The notes: generated by a model from the letters alone, not told the origin. Shown: positions 34,711 to 44,995, numbered from the stretch's first letter. The stretch: DNA of 64,000 bases from JAHOYW01 sp963664605 (GCA_963664605.1 OY761536.1:1550001-1614000); one strand, 5' to 3'. Program-made: numbers and translations.

Positions 34711-36621
34711 CTAGCTGATATTTTCTAATCTTTTCAACCATATTCTTGCAGAGGCATCAGAAGGCATACGCCAATCACCGCGAGGAGAAAGGCTAATTGT
34801 TCCCACTTTGGGCCCGTCCGGTATGCAGCTGCGTTTGAACTGCTGCTGAAAGAAACGTTTAATAAAGGTTTTTAAGGTGTCAAGAATCAGTTTGCGGTCA
34901 TAAGCTTTTTCAAATGCCAGACAGGCTAAATGATATATTTTTTCCGGTTCCGCTCCGTATTTTATGAGATGATAAAGGAAAAAGTCGTGGAGTTGATAAG
35001 GTCCGATAATATCTTCAGTCTTTTGATTGATCTTACTGCCGCGGTCATTAGGCAGCAGTTCCGGACTGACTGGCGTATCGATAATGTCTTCCAGCACCTT
35101 TTGGAGTTCTTTCTTTGAATTTTCCGCTACCCAGCTGATAAGATAGCGTATCAGGGTTTTGGGGACGGCACAGTTTACAGCATACATAGACATGTGATCG
35201 CCGTTGTAGGTTGACCAGCCCAAAGCTATTTCCGATAAATCCCCGGTTCCGACCACTAATCCGCGTTCCCGGTTAGCTATATCCATCAGGAGTTGAGTTC
35301 TTTCGCGTGCCTGAACATTCTCATAGGTAACATCGTGAATGTCTGGATCATGGTCAATGTCCCTGAAATGCATTAGACATGATTCGCTTATATCTATTTC
35401 CTGAAATTCCGCACCGATAAATTTAATCATTTCCACAGCATTATTGTAAGTGCGGTCGGTAGTACCGAATCCAGGCATGGTTATTGCCATGATATCGAAC
35501 ATCGGGCGTTTCAGTAATTTCATAGCTTCAGCACAGACCAGCAGCGCGAGAGTTGAATCCAGTCCGCCGGAAATGCCTATAACCAGTTTTTCTGCCTTGA
35601 CATGTTCGAAGCGTTTTGCAAGCCCGGATGCCTGGATATGAAAGATTTCCTCACAGTGGATATCGCGTTCCGCGGCATTGGCTGGAACAAAAGGATCTGC
35701 ATCTATATGAGCGTATTCTATCGTTGGAGAAGCAAGAACCTGGTTGAGCGCGATATTCCTGAAAGATTTATTTGTCCTAGCGTCCCCCATAGAGCTTTCA
35801 CATAAGCGGACAGCTTGAAGTTTTTCCAGATCAACATCAGCATAGATAATACTGCTGTCGCGGTGAAAACGCTCATTTTCGGCTGCAATCTGCCCGTTTT
35901 GGGCTATGATGGAATGTCCGTCAAAAACCAGATCTGTACTTGATTCATGCACACCTGATGATGTATAAATATAAGCCGCAAGGCAATGCGCACTCTGCTG
36001 TTGAACCAGACTGCGGCGGTATTGAGATTTTGTGACCAGTGCGTTACTGGCTGATAGGTTGAATATTGTCGTCGCTCCGGCAATTGCAAGATGCGAGCTT
36101 GGAGGAATTACGCTCCACAAGTCTTCACATATTTCAATGCCGAAGGAAAAATCACGATCGCAGGAAAAAAGCAGGTCCGTTCCAAACGGAATAGAGCTTA
36201 TGGATGTATCATCTGGAACAGTTTCGCCTGATTTAAAATACCTTTTGTCGTAAAACTCACGATAGTTTGGATTATTGATTTTAGGTACTATGCCGCGTAT
36301 TTTGCCTCCCTGTAAAACAAAAGCACAATTGTAAAGGGCATTTTCCCAGAATAAGGGAGCGCCGACAATTATAATCATTGAATTGCTGGAAAATGAGGAA
36401 GCAATTTTTTTTACTGCTGTCATAGCCTCCTGGAGCAGAACCGGCTGGAAAAATAGATCTCCACAAGTATAACCGGTAAGCGCCATTTCCGGAAAGACAA
36501 CAGCGGAAACTTCATTTTTTAAACATTCCCGGGATGTTTTGATGATTTCCGCCGTATTATAAGCTATATCAGCAACTTTTATTTTAGGCGAAACCGCAGC
36601 AAAACGATAAAATCCAAACAT
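34711..36621 (-). CDS. nadE: Glutamine-dependent NAD(+) synthetase
   Basis: A 636-residue two-domain NadE. Residues 1-280 are a nitrilase-type glutaminase with Glu in VFPEMALTGYTCGDLF, Lys in GIVPKINNPNYREFYDKRYF and Cys in GIEICEDLWSVIPP, completing the E-K-C triad. Residues about 320-636 are the ATP-dependent NAD synthetase with the P-loop ISGGLDSTLALLV, VVGTGDLSEIALGW, and KTLIRYLISWVAEN. It amidates deamido-NAD, using ammonia delivered from glutamine. The gene is convergent with the lipoprotein gene. nadC, encoding an earlier step, occurs separately at 60259. Confidence 0.96.
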   Translation of the reverse strand: MFGFYRFAAVSPKIKVADIAYNTAEIIKTSRECLKNEVSAVVFPEMALTGYTCGDLFFQPVLLQEAMTAVKKIASSFSSNSMIIIVGAPLFWENALYNCAFVLQGGKIRGIVPKINNPNYREFYDKRYFKSGETVPDDTSISSIPFGTDLLFSCDRDFSFGIEICEDLWSVIPPSSHLAIAGATTIFNLSASNALVTKSQYRRSLVQQQSAHCLAAYIYTSSGVHESSTDLVFDGHSIIAQNGQIAAENERFHRDSSIIYADVDLEKLQAVRLCESSMGDARTNKSFRNIALNQVLASPTIEYAHIDADPFVPANAAERDIHCEEIFHIQASGLAKRFEHVKAEKLVIGISGGLDSTLALLVCAEAMKLLKRPMFDIMAITMPGFGTTDRTYNNAVEMIKFIGAEFQEIDISESCLMHFRDIDHDPDIHDVTYENVQARERTQLLMDIANRERGLVVGTGDLSEIALGWSTYNGDHMSMYAVNCAVPKTLIRYLISWVAENSKKELQKVLEDIIDTPVSPELLPNDRGSKINQKTEDIIGPYQLHDFFLYHLIKYGAEPEKIYHLACLAFEKAYDRKLILDTLKTFIKRFFQQQFKRSCIPDGPKVGTISLSPRGDWRMPSDASARIWLKRLENIS

Positions 36622-36643
36622 AAGATCACCTCATATTATTATT

Positions 36644-39600
36644 CTATTTAACGACTAGCATAATTGTTCCGCGCCCCGGTTTGTTTAGAGCCGTCTGAGC
36701 GTTAACGAGTAAACCGTATTCATCTGCTGGAACAAGACAGGGTTTTAAATTGATGTCATAGATTACTTCAAGTCTTTTTGAGGAAACTGTTTTGGTGCTG
36801 ATATCTATTGTTCCGCCATTTTGCGGATATTTTATAGAGAATTTTTCCGGCTGAATTACAATCTTTTCGACGTTGTCCGGTAATTCGACGAAATATTTTA
36901 TTCTGATGCGCTCGTAATTATTTTGAAAATATGGATTTATACGCTTTTCAACACCTGTTCTGATTAGATGTTTTAAATAATCAAACGGCAGTTTGAAATA
37001 TATATACTTGCCGTCTTTTACCACATAATCAGGGATTTTTACAGCATAATGCACTTTACCGGGATAAGTTTTGAAATCGCTTGAGAATTTAGTTATGGGG
37101 ATAGCGGATTGAGCCAGCTCTGATACTGTTTTTTGAAAATATCGTTTACGTTCTTCAGGAGAAATCTCACTGAATAAACGGTTATTGCTTTCAAAACCAT
37201 TGCCGTGATAAAATTTTGTCGCTGAAATCAATGTACTTCCATCTGCAATCAGTTTTAAGGAATATTCCATATCAAGATGATTTGTCATATCTTCCTGTGT
37301 TTTGATTATTCCCAGCTTGGCGCTGTTGAGATATAAAGCGATATTTCCCTCATTACGGCAGGTGCCAAGTTGAGCATACTGGCTTGTATCATTGAAGAAA
37401 TAACTTTTTCCTTTGTGAATCACTTTGACCAGTACCGTGCTGAAATTGTTATCAGGATAAGCGTTGAGTTCAGCTAATGCCTGTGGAACTGCTGAAGTAT
37501 TCGCTACAGCAAGGAATTCCGCTTTGAAACCGGCTTTCTTAAGCATTGTGTAAAGCAATACCGCCCGGTCGGATGAGTTGCCGTAGGCATCAGAAAGGGT
37601 TGTGTCAGCATCGCTGATGCATGACAACGGCAGGGCGCTTAAACCAGGGCCGGCGGCACGTATTTTCATGGCGACATAATCACGAATTGCTTTCATTGCA
37701 TCAAGCGGAAGTTTCCCGTCAATTAGTTTTTCTGTCAAGGCTTCAGTATTTTTCTGATTTGAACTTGCTTTTTCCAGAGATTTCTTTAATTTTTCAGAAT
37801 AAGTTTTCCAGTTGCCGTTTGAAAAACTTACCTTAGAGGCAAACATCCAAGCCGGAGGTGTCTTTATTTCCGGCTTTATCGCGACGACATTGTCAGTCTG
37901 CCATGTTTGAATGATTTTACCATCTTTTTTACTGCTGGAAACGCTTAATGCTTCTGTTGGTTTTGAAATATCCAATTTCATTTTTTCAGGATAGATCAGC
38001 GACACTTCCTTGTTTATGATTGGAGAATTATCCTGGAAAAGAATTATATTGCTGATGAAAGGCTGCTTAAAAGTTTCTATAACAAGCTCGTATTCAATCA
38101 AACTGCCTATTTGAACCCCGGGAAGACTGACTACCATGATCTTGCCTGCCGGGTAACGTGGCGCACTGCCTATCCAGCTTTGATCCATTATATTGGTTTC
38201 AGTTTTGTTAAGCTCAAATTTCTTGCCGTCAGGATTAGTGATGACAACTGATTTGACAGAGACTTTCTGCCATTCCGGATTGTAGCTTAATTTTATTTCA
38301 GAGTTGTGTTTGACTCCGGCGTAAGTCAATATCTTCCTTTTTACCTTGGTGTTTATTCTGTAAGAGCTTGGGGTTTTTATGGATATAATGCTCTTTTTAT
38401 CTATAATTATACTTTCAGCCGTCGGAAACAGTTTATTCAAATCTTTTACTTTCGCGAAGTCTTTCTGTAAAACAAGCATCTTGCGGTTTTCGAACTGGAT
38501 TCCCTCAATATCTTTTTTTAGTTTTACATACTCATCCGGTAAGAATTCGACTGCGTTGATAAGATACTTCGCGGTTCCGGAAAGCTGGTTGTCTTTGCTT
38601 TTAAGCTCCTGTTCCCAAACAAGTTTTTTCCAGCTGATTTTTTTATATTCGGGCAGCCGGGCAATAGTCAAGCCGGGAGGCAGTTTGTAATTGAAGCTTT
38701 CAGTGACTCCGCAAGTCGCTGCCAGATGCAATGGATATTTGCGCTTTTTCAGCCCCATATCGCCCAGTATCCAGCTTGAAGCGCTGAATGAAGAACCTAT
38801 GTGTGGTATCTGCATCAAAATGGCTTCTTCGCCTTGTATAAACAAGCTGTTTGTGCTGAAACTGAATTCCACGGACAGCGGAGTTTTAAAATCCCTGAGG
38901 TCTTCGGGGGTAATCTTAAATCTTTCCAGCTTTGCTCCCGGCATAATAGATTTAAGGCGGGCGGCAAAAAACTGTTTGATTTTTTCCGGTTTCCAGCGTA
39001 AAAATGCCCCGCGGTACATGGTGTCATTTACGCCTTTGAATTTGAGTGTCGTGCTGGCATTCAGGCTGCCGTCCTTGAGCAGTTCACCGCTGGTGTCAGA
39101 CAAAAGAAGATTGTCGCTTGCTGGAATAACTGGAGAGGTTAGGAGGTCGCTGCCTGAAGGTTTTGCCGGAAGATAGCTTTTGTCAGAAAGATAGGCGGGC
39201 AGGATGTCTTTGGTGGTTTCATCGGTGGAATCCATCAAAATTGTTTCGCCGTCTTTTGTGACTGCACAGGTGATGGCGTGATTAAACATGCTGTCCGGGA
39301 CTTCTTTATCTTTTTTGTTGCCGGCCATTATTAATACCGGGTAGGCTTTTATGCCGGCCAGCCGGATCATGCCCGCCAGCAAGGCGGCTTTGTCGCGGCA
39401 GACGCCGTAACGGTTCTTGAAAGTTATGTCAATATCATGGGGCTCATATCCGGGAGCGGTGGTTTCAATGGTAAGGCCCATATAACGTATTTTGTTTGAA
39501 ACGAAACGAAAAATAGCTTCAATCTTTTCTTTGTCGGTTTTCAGTCCCTTGGTCAATTCCTTGACTTTTTCCTCCATTGCCGGAGTTACTTTATTCAAGT

Positions 39601-40468
39601 GCGGAGCACATAGCTGATTGTACCATTTGGCTATTTCCGACCATGATTCGGCAGTACTCAGGAGAAGGCGTTGAGTGTGCATATAATATGCCTGCATCTT
39701 TGGTTCCGGAAATATTCGCGGAATGTTGCGGAAAGTCCAGTTGTAGATGATTCTGTCACCAGCTTCTTTTTGTTCGAATACAGTAGAGCCTTTTACCTCG
39801 TTTTTTACGAGATATTTTTTAAGGGGGCGGTTTTTGGGGCCGTTGACGACGATATTGTAATATATTACCGGAGTCGTTGACTGCAGGACAAAAATGTCAG
39901 TCCAGATATTTTTCATTCGCGGGTTAATAATACTGCGCTGGACGAAATAATGCATAGTATCGCCAATTTCAACTCCGGGTACGGTCACGCTTAAAATCTT
40001 AGCATTGGGGTTATAAATATTGGCTCCCATCTGTCCGGGGCTGATCATTATTTTTGAATTCTTAGCAACATCAATTCTGATGACTTTGCCATCCGGTTTT
40101 ATTATTTCTATGGCCCATATTTTTACTTTTCCATAAGATTGATTGAAATATTCGCTGAATACAGCCGCGTTGCGTTTGCCTTTTTCTGTGAGTATCTTCT
40201 GATAAAATTCATCGAACTGTTCTGAAGAACCGTCTGCCTGATAAGTTATTTTTTGAATGTCCCGGACCAGTACACTGTCAGCATCCGGATATTTTTCCCT
40301 GTTTACTTTTCTGGCTTCCCGCATTACTCTGCTGCGGTCAATGAAGAATCCGGGAGCCTTCTGTTTCGTTTCCGCTAATGCTTTTGAAGCGGAAAACAGC
40401 GGAAATTGACTGCCGGCAATAGCGATTATCAGCAAGACTGAGAGTTTATAAAAAATTGACTTCATCAA
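36644..40468 (-). CDS. Tandem DUF3857/transglutaminase-like exported protein, second unit degenerate
   Basis: A 1274-residue protein with a signal peptide (MMKSIFYKLSVLLIIAIAGS) and two homologous halves. Each half holds a DUF3857-type beta domain (VTVPGVEIGDTMHYFVQRS; VVSLPGVQIGSLIEYELVIE) followed by a transglutaminase-like domain. The first has a full Cys357-His397-Asp413 triad (GVCRDKAALL, FNHAITCAV, LMDSTD). In the second, Cys is replaced by Ser965 (GNSSDRAVLL) and His by Ser1010, leaving only Asp1027. The protein probably acts in the periplasm as a peptide-bond or crosslink enzyme with a structural pseudo-unit. The gene has a 381-bp upstream gap (40469-40849). Confidence 0.85.
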   Translation of the reverse strand: MMKSIFYKLSVLLIIAIAGSQFPLFSASKALAETKQKAPGFFIDRSRVMREARKVNREKYPDADSVLVRDIQKITYQADGSSEQFDEFYQKILTEKGKRNAAVFSEYFNQSYGKVKIWAIEIIKPDGKVIRIDVAKNSKIMISPGQMGANIYNPNAKILSVTVPGVEIGDTMHYFVQRSIINPRMKNIWTDIFVLQSTTPVIYYNIVVNGPKNRPLKKYLVKNEVKGSTVFEQKEAGDRIIYNWTFRNIPRIFPEPKMQAYYMHTQRLLLSTAESWSEIAKWYNQLCAPHLNKVTPAMEEKVKELTKGLKTDKEKIEAIFRFVSNKIRYMGLTIETTAPGYEPHDIDITFKNRYGVCRDKAALLAGMIRLAGIKAYPVLIMAGNKKDKEVPDSMFNHAITCAVTKDGETILMDSTDETTKDILPAYLSDKSYLPAKPSGSDLLTSPVIPASDNLLLSDTSGELLKDGSLNASTTLKFKGVNDTMYRGAFLRWKPEKIKQFFAARLKSIMPGAKLERFKITPEDLRDFKTPLSVEFSFSTNSLFIQGEEAILMQIPHIGSSFSASSWILGDMGLKKRKYPLHLAATCGVTESFNYKLPPGLTIARLPEYKKISWKKLVWEQELKSKDNQLSGTAKYLINAVEFLPDEYVKLKKDIEGIQFENRKMLVLQKDFAKVKDLNKLFPTAESIIIDKKSIISIKTPSSYRINTKVKRKILTYAGVKHNSEIKLSYNPEWQKVSVKSVVITNPDGKKFELNKTETNIMDQSWIGSAPRYPAGKIMVVSLPGVQIGSLIEYELVIETFKQPFISNIILFQDNSPIINKEVSLIYPEKMKLDISKPTEALSVSSSKKDGKIIQTWQTDNVVAIKPEIKTPPAWMFASKVSFSNGNWKTYSEKLKKSLEKASSNQKNTEALTEKLIDGKLPLDAMKAIRDYVAMKIRAAGPGLSALPLSCISDADTTLSDAYGNSSDRAVLLYTMLKKAGFKAEFLAVANTSAVPQALAELNAYPDNNFSTVLVKVIHKGKSYFFNDTSQYAQLGTCRNEGNIALYLNSAKLGIIKTQEDMTNHLDMEYSLKLIADGSTLISATKFYHGNGFESNNRLFSEISPEERKRYFQKTVSELAQSAIPITKFSSDFKTYPGKVHYAVKIPDYVVKDGKYIYFKLPFDYLKHLIRTGVEKRINPYFQNNYERIRIKYFVELPDNVEKIVIQPEKFSIKYPQNGGTIDISTKTVSSKRLEVIYDINLKPCLVPADEYGLLVNAQTALNKPGRGTIMLVVK

Positions 40469-40777
40469 AAATATCTCTTTTTGTTTTATGTTTCCATATA
40501 AAACAATAGCCTCTGTTAGTTAAAATGCCAATATCAATTCGACATAATTTGAAGCTATTAGAGCTAATTTCAAAACTCTCACGGCAGATTTTTGATTTTT
40601 GACGGCAAATTTTTATTTTGAACTCAATCACAGACCCTGCAGGTATGTTGACTTGCACAAAAGCACTAAAAATCATATCTCGCGCCGAAGTTTTGAAATC
40701 AGCTCATTAAAGTAAACTGGATTTTTCTTAAAATCTGGAAAAATCTTGTAGAATATAATTTTTATGCTAGCTTATTA

Positions 40778-40806
40778 TTGTTTTTGAGCTATTTGTATAG
40801 TATAAT
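40778..40806 (+). promoter_or_regulatory. Promoter in front of the partner-switching/EPS locus
   Basis: TTGTTT (40778-40783), a 17-bp spacer and a perfect TATAAT (40801-40806), 44 bp before the STAS gene start. The gap 40469-40849 is otherwise AT-rich with no gene seen. Confidence 0.65.
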
Positions 40807-40849
40807 AAATAAAATGTTATAAATTATTATTAATTAGAGTTTATTTATA

Positions 40850-41182
40850 ATGAAACTTAAATCGCAGAAAATAGATGATGTCGTTGTTATCGAAATATCC
40901 GGTCGGCTTAATGCTGTAAACGTGCATTTACTAAAAAAGAAATTTCAGAAATTCTGTCCTGATGAAAATTCCTTTGTCTTTGATCTATCCGGTTTGGAAT
41001 ATCTTGATAGTACAGGGCTGGGAGGAATCGTTTCGTGTTTGAAAACAGCAACTAATAACAATGGCGATGTAAAAATAGCTTGCCTGCAAAACAAAACTAA
41101 AATGGTTTTTGAGATTACGCGTGCTTATAAGATTTTTGATATTTTCGAGGACGTGAATTCAGCGATAGCTGCATTTAAGTAA
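40850..41182 (+). CDS. STAS-domain anti-sigma factor antagonist
   Basis: A 110-residue single STAS-domain protein of the SpoIIAA/RsbV type. N-terminal strand QKIDDVVVIEISGRLNAVNV, phosphorylatable Ser in DLSGLEYLDSTGLGG (the DSTG motif), and a C-terminal helix AYKIFDIFEDVNSAIAAF. In partner-switching systems the unphosphorylated STAS protein binds a HATPase anti-sigma kinase; phosphorylation by the kinase and removal by a PP2C phosphatase controls release. The next gene contains exactly those phosphatase and kinase-type domains, so the two are a likely functional pair. Confidence 0.9.
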   Translation: MKLKSQKIDDVVVIEISGRLNAVNVHLLKKKFQKFCPDENSFVFDLSGLEYLDSTGLGGIVSCLKTATNNNGDVKIACLQNKTKMVFEITRAYKIFDIFEDVNSAIAAFK

Positions 41183-41291
41183 TATATTTTCCCAAAGGTC
41201 TGTAACAGGACTTCTTCAATTAGCTCGATATAAGAAAATAAGCATTTAGCGGGACATAAATTTGAACAGCTTAGCTTTTTGAGGAAAAAAT

Positions 41292-42913
41292 TTGAAAATG
41301 TACGGCAGTAGTATAAATATTTTAGCGGTGGACAGCGATACAGTTAATCTCCTGCTGCTCGAAGAGGCTCTTAAAAATAGAGGCATTGATATAGATTGCT
41401 GCAGCGTCGGCGATGAAGCCATTGAATTGGTCAAGAAGAATAACTATGATGTCATATTGCTCGACATTGTCATGCCTGACATGGACGGTTTTGAGCTCCG
41501 CAAGTTAATTCGTGAACACGATCAGTATGTGCCTATAATTTACCTTACCGCAATTATCGATACCGTCCACAATGACCTGCTTGAAAAGATTTCCGCAGAC
41601 CAGGCGACTTACTACATGAAGAAGCCATTCGATATGAACCGCCTGATAGAAATGATTAAAAACCTGGTCAAGAATTACCGCTCCGAAGATAAGACCCGGA
41701 AATATTACACCACCCTGGAGGGCAATCTTGACCTGGCTGCAGGTGTGCAGACTTTGCTTTTGCCGAACTGGATCAGGACGGAGAATGATTGCATAATGTC
41801 TTCGCTGTACCGTCCTGCTTATAAGGTTAGCGGGGATATTTTTGAAATTATTATGATTAGTCCCGGGCGTTACTTTGTCCTCTTGGGTGATATTGCGGGG
41901 CATGGTATCCAGGCCGCTTTGTATATGAGTGCCATACAAGCGTTAATCAGGACGATCATCACGGTTTCCGATGAAATAAAAATTGATGAAATACTGAATC
42001 GTTTAAATACTTTTTTCTGTGTGGATATGCAGAAAAAAACTATATGACCTGTCTGGTGGCAATTTTTGATTTTAATATTAACAAACTGCAGTTTATCAGT
42101 GCCGGGCATCTTAGTTTCTTTATGCATGACGCAAAAAGTGGGGGCGTTGAATTATTAAACCCTGAAAATAAAGGCGCGATACTGGTCGGGTGGGTCGAAG
42201 ACTATCAATTTGACAGCAAAACTGAAGCTGTGGAACTGAATTTTGATGACAACAATAGTTTCTTCGGAGTTACGGATGGAATTATTGAAATGAGTACCGA
42301 GGACGGCCGGGTGCTGGGAGTTGAAAATTTTAGCTTAATGCTTGAAAAAGCCGCATCTGAGACAATATCTCCACTGGTTCCTTATCACGTCTGCGATGAC
42401 ATAAAAAATGCCGGCTATAATGTGGTTGAAGACGATGTATGTATGATTATGATAAAGAAAAACCGTGATGATAAGTCAGCTAAAACCCACCTGCATCTCA
42501 CTTCGATGCCGACTGTTTCACATACGGATCTGCTGGGGATAGAATGTGAAGATTTCATCATGAAGAATACCGGAGATGAAAGGCTGGCTGTGGAAATCGA
42601 GTTATTGTTGAGTGAGTTTTTAAATAATATACTTATGCATGGTTTGGAGAAACGCCGGGATGAGGGGCCGAAAATCCTGGTTGACCTTAAAATTAATGAA
42701 AAAGAGGTGATGTTGAATATTTGGGACAAAGGTAAACCCTGGAAGTTCAATACCACTAAGATAAAAATTGATGAAAATATATGGGATAATAATAATAAAC
42801 TGGCAACCGCGGGACGCGGTATGGCTATTATTAAGGACATTGCTGAAAAAATAGAATGCAGACGTTACGGAGACTTGAATGAAACAAGTTTTATTATTAA
42901 ACGGGGGAAATGA
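41292..42913 (+). CDS. Receiver-PP2C (RsbU-type) phosphatase-HATPase protein, split by a -1 frame change at 42033-42039
   Basis: Two overlapping frames together encode one three-domain protein. The first (41292-42047, TTG start with GAGG site) has a receiver with Asp58 (ILLDIVMPDMDG), Thr86 and Lys111 (MKKPFD), then the first half of a PP2C domain (SGDIFEI, LGDIAGHGIQAALYMS). It stops just after NTFFCVDMQKK at an A7 run (42033-42039). The second (ATG 42044-42913) starts with YMTCLVAIFDF-type sequence, completes PP2C (FISAGHLSFFM, FFGVTDGIIEMSTEDG) and adds an RsbW-like HATPase (LLSEFLNNILMHG, GRGMAIIKDIA). A -1 slip at A7 gives DMQKKNYMTCLVAIFDF and restores the domain. It could be programmed, a natural mutation or an assembly error. 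Confidence 0.82.
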
Positions 42914-43785
42914 AATTCATGCCTTTGGTAACTATTGTAATGCGTTCAAAAAATGATATTCCGTATATTAACAGGACTTTTGAAGCTGTTTTAAAACAGA
43001 AATTTACTGACTTTGAGATACTTAACATTGATTCCGGTTCTGATGACGGAACCTGGGAAATTATTCAGAAGTATAATCCTGACAGGTCATGGCAGATCAG
43101 TCCGGACGAATACGTTCCCGGTAAAGTCCTGAATGACGCGGTCAATAAAGCTGAAGGCAGAATCATTGTTTTCAATAACTCCGATTGTATTCCCGTGGAT
43201 GAAAACTGGCTGGAAAAACTTATTGAGCCGCTGCGTTCAGATGCTGCTGATAAAATTTCCGCGGTATTCTGCAACCAGTTAGCCAGGCCTGACGCTTTTA
43301 TTTTGGTGCGGAAAGATAATAAGCGGGCTTTCGGAGATGGTTCAGTTGCCGCGCAATGGGAGCATTTTTTTTCTTTAGCCAGCTCAGCCGCATTGCGGGA
43401 AAGGTTGCTGGAATATCCTTTCAGAGAGGATTTACAGTATTCTGAAGATATTGACTGGGTGTGGAGGATGAAAAAATTTAATTACGAAACAGTTTATGTT
43501 TCCGGCTCCAAGGTGGAGCATTCGCATAATTACAGCTTGGCTGAACTGAAAAAACGTTTTTATAATGAGGGTATTGCTGAAGGACAGATATATGATGTTA
43601 AGAAAAACTTTTGGCGCGGCTTCCTTTTCCCTTGTATGGCGGAGATATCCAGAGATATTGCTTACTTGTTGAAAACCGGCAGAATACCGGCTTTCCCGCG
43701 CGCAATCGCATACCGTATTGTACAGCGTTTTTTTTCCTGGAAAGGACGGCACGATTATCTGGATAATAAAAAGGCGGAAGTATGA
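42910..43785 (+). CDS. Glycosyltransferase family 2
   Basis: A 291-residue GT-A glycosyltransferase: PLVTIVMRSKNDIPYINRTF, then KFTDFEILNIDSGSDDGTWE with the IDSGSDDGT nucleotide/metal motif, FNNSDCIPVDENWLEKL (DxD-like acidic strand end) and DLQYSEDIDWVWRMKKFNYE with the catalytic-base ED. C-terminal region includes VEHSHNYSLAELKKRFYNEG. It overlaps the preceding frame by four bases (ATGA) and the following glycosyltransferase by four bases, so the signalling gene and the polysaccharide genes are coupled. Confidence 0.92.
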   Translation: MKFMPLVTIVMRSKNDIPYINRTFEAVLKQKFTDFEILNIDSGSDDGTWEIIQKYNPDRSWQISPDEYVPGKVLNDAVNKAEGRIIVFNNSDCIPVDENWLEKLIEPLRSDAADKISAVFCNQLARPDAFILVRKDNKRAFGDGSVAAQWEHFFSLASSAALRERLLEYPFREDLQYSEDIDWVWRMKKFNYETVYVSGSKVEHSHNYSLAELKKRFYNEGIAEGQIYDVKKNFWRGFLFPCMAEISRDIAYLLKTGRIPAFPRAIAYRIVQRFFSWKGRHDYLDNKKAEV

Positions 43786-44924
43786 GCAGCAAAAAACAAG
43801 ATGCGAAACGGGTTTTGTATGTTTCCGAAAAAGCGGGATTTTTCGGTGGCGTGGAGCGTTATATCTACGATACCGCTAAAGCCTTGAAGGACGCGGGTTG
43901 GTCCGTAAATATGATGTTTGCGGAAGAGGCTTTGGGGCTTCAGGATTTTTTGAAGATTTTCAATAGCAGCTTCAGGACAAATGAGGTAGACAGGATTATT
44001 GCTGAAGAAGATTTTGATCTGGTGGTTATTTTCAAAATAAGCGACATTAATCTGATTTCCAAGCTGCGTTTGACTTTTAATACTTCTGTCTGCGTATCCG
44101 ACCATGACTATTATTGTGCGCGGCGCCATAAATATTTTCCGCTTGGAAGGATTAACTGTCTTTTGCCTTCAAATCTTTTTTACTGCAGTATTTGTACTAT
44201 GGGATGTACGAATATGTTTAAATTTTCAGCTCTGTTAAATGAGATCAAAAAATGTCGGAGCTTTATGGTTTTATCGGAATTTATGCGCAATAATCTCCTG
44301 ATGAACGGTTTCCCTGAAGAATCTGTCTATAAAATTTATCCGGTACGTGAACTTCCTGAAAAACAAGACCGTAAAAAAACTTTTGCCAAGCCTCCGGTTA
44401 TTATGTTTGCGGGGCAATTGATCCGCGGTAAAGGCGTTGATCTGTTTTTACGCTCTCTGGTACTCTTGAACAGAGATTTTCATGCTTTGATAGTCGGTGA
44501 CGGAAAAGATATGGAATATTTGAAGAAACTGGCTTCGCAGCTTGGAATTGCTGACAAAGTTGAATTTACCGGTTGGCAGGATGATGTTTCCAAACTCTGG
44601 GATAAAGCTGATGTTGCGGTTTTCCCATCGCGCTGGCAGGAGCCTTTCGGTCTGACCGGGATTGAAGCTTTTGCGCACAAGGTCCCGGTTGTAGCGTTTG
44701 ACGTCGGCGGAGTCAGCGAATGGCTTTATCATGGCAAAAACGGTTTACTGGTTCCGCCGCGGGATATAGTGACTTTGTGTGCCGAATTGGAATATCTTTT
44801 AAGTTCGCACGAAACCGCTGAAGATATGGGAATCGTCGGCTATAAATTCGTTTCCAAGTATTTTAAACCCAGACAGTTTGTGAAATCACTCGGCGAACTT
44901 ATAAAACGAACGCAAAACAGTTAG
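43782..44924 (+). CDS. Glycosyltransferase family 4
   Basis: A 380-residue GT-B glycosyltransferase. N-terminal acceptor domain RVLYVSEKAGFFGGVERYIY, a Cys-rich middle (CVSDHDYYCARRHKY, CLLPSNLFYCSICTMGCTNM) found in some EPS GT4 proteins, and a C-terminal nucleotide-sugar domain KPPVIMFAGQLIRGKGVDLF, ADVAVFPSRWQEPFGLTGIE (EX7E motif). It follows the GT2 gene with an ATGA overlap. A 218-bp gap with a heptad repeat and a promoter follows it. Confidence 0.92.
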   Translation: MSSKKQDAKRVLYVSEKAGFFGGVERYIYDTAKALKDAGWSVNMMFAEEALGLQDFLKIFNSSFRTNEVDRIIAEEDFDLVVIFKISDINLISKLRLTFNTSVCVSDHDYYCARRHKYFPLGRINCLLPSNLFYCSICTMGCTNMFKFSALLNEIKKCRSFMVLSEFMRNNLLMNGFPEESVYKIYPVRELPEKQDRKKTFAKPPVIMFAGQLIRGKGVDLFLRSLVLLNRDFHALIVGDGKDMEYLKKLASQLGIADKVEFTGWQDDVSKLWDKADVAVFPSRWQEPFGLTGIEAFAHKVPVVAFDVGGVSEWLYHGKNGLLVPPRDIVTLCAELEYLLSSHETAEDMGIVGYKFVSKYFKPRQFVKSLGELIKRTQNS

Positions 44925-44995
44925 CAGTAACCAGACACAGAGATTCAAAAATTATCCCTGTAATAGATAATTGCTGTTAGCTGATTACTCCTCCC

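Noticed and set aside
38691..39176. 161-residue plus-strand open frame antisense to the double transglutaminase gene
   Set aside because: Shadow of the minus-strand coding frame; Ser/Leu-rich low-information translation and no context.
41292..42913. Simple pseudogene call for the receiver-PP2C-HATPase gene
   Set aside because: All motifs in both frames are intact and the only lesion is at a seven-A run, so a recoding event or sequencing indel is at least as likely as decay.
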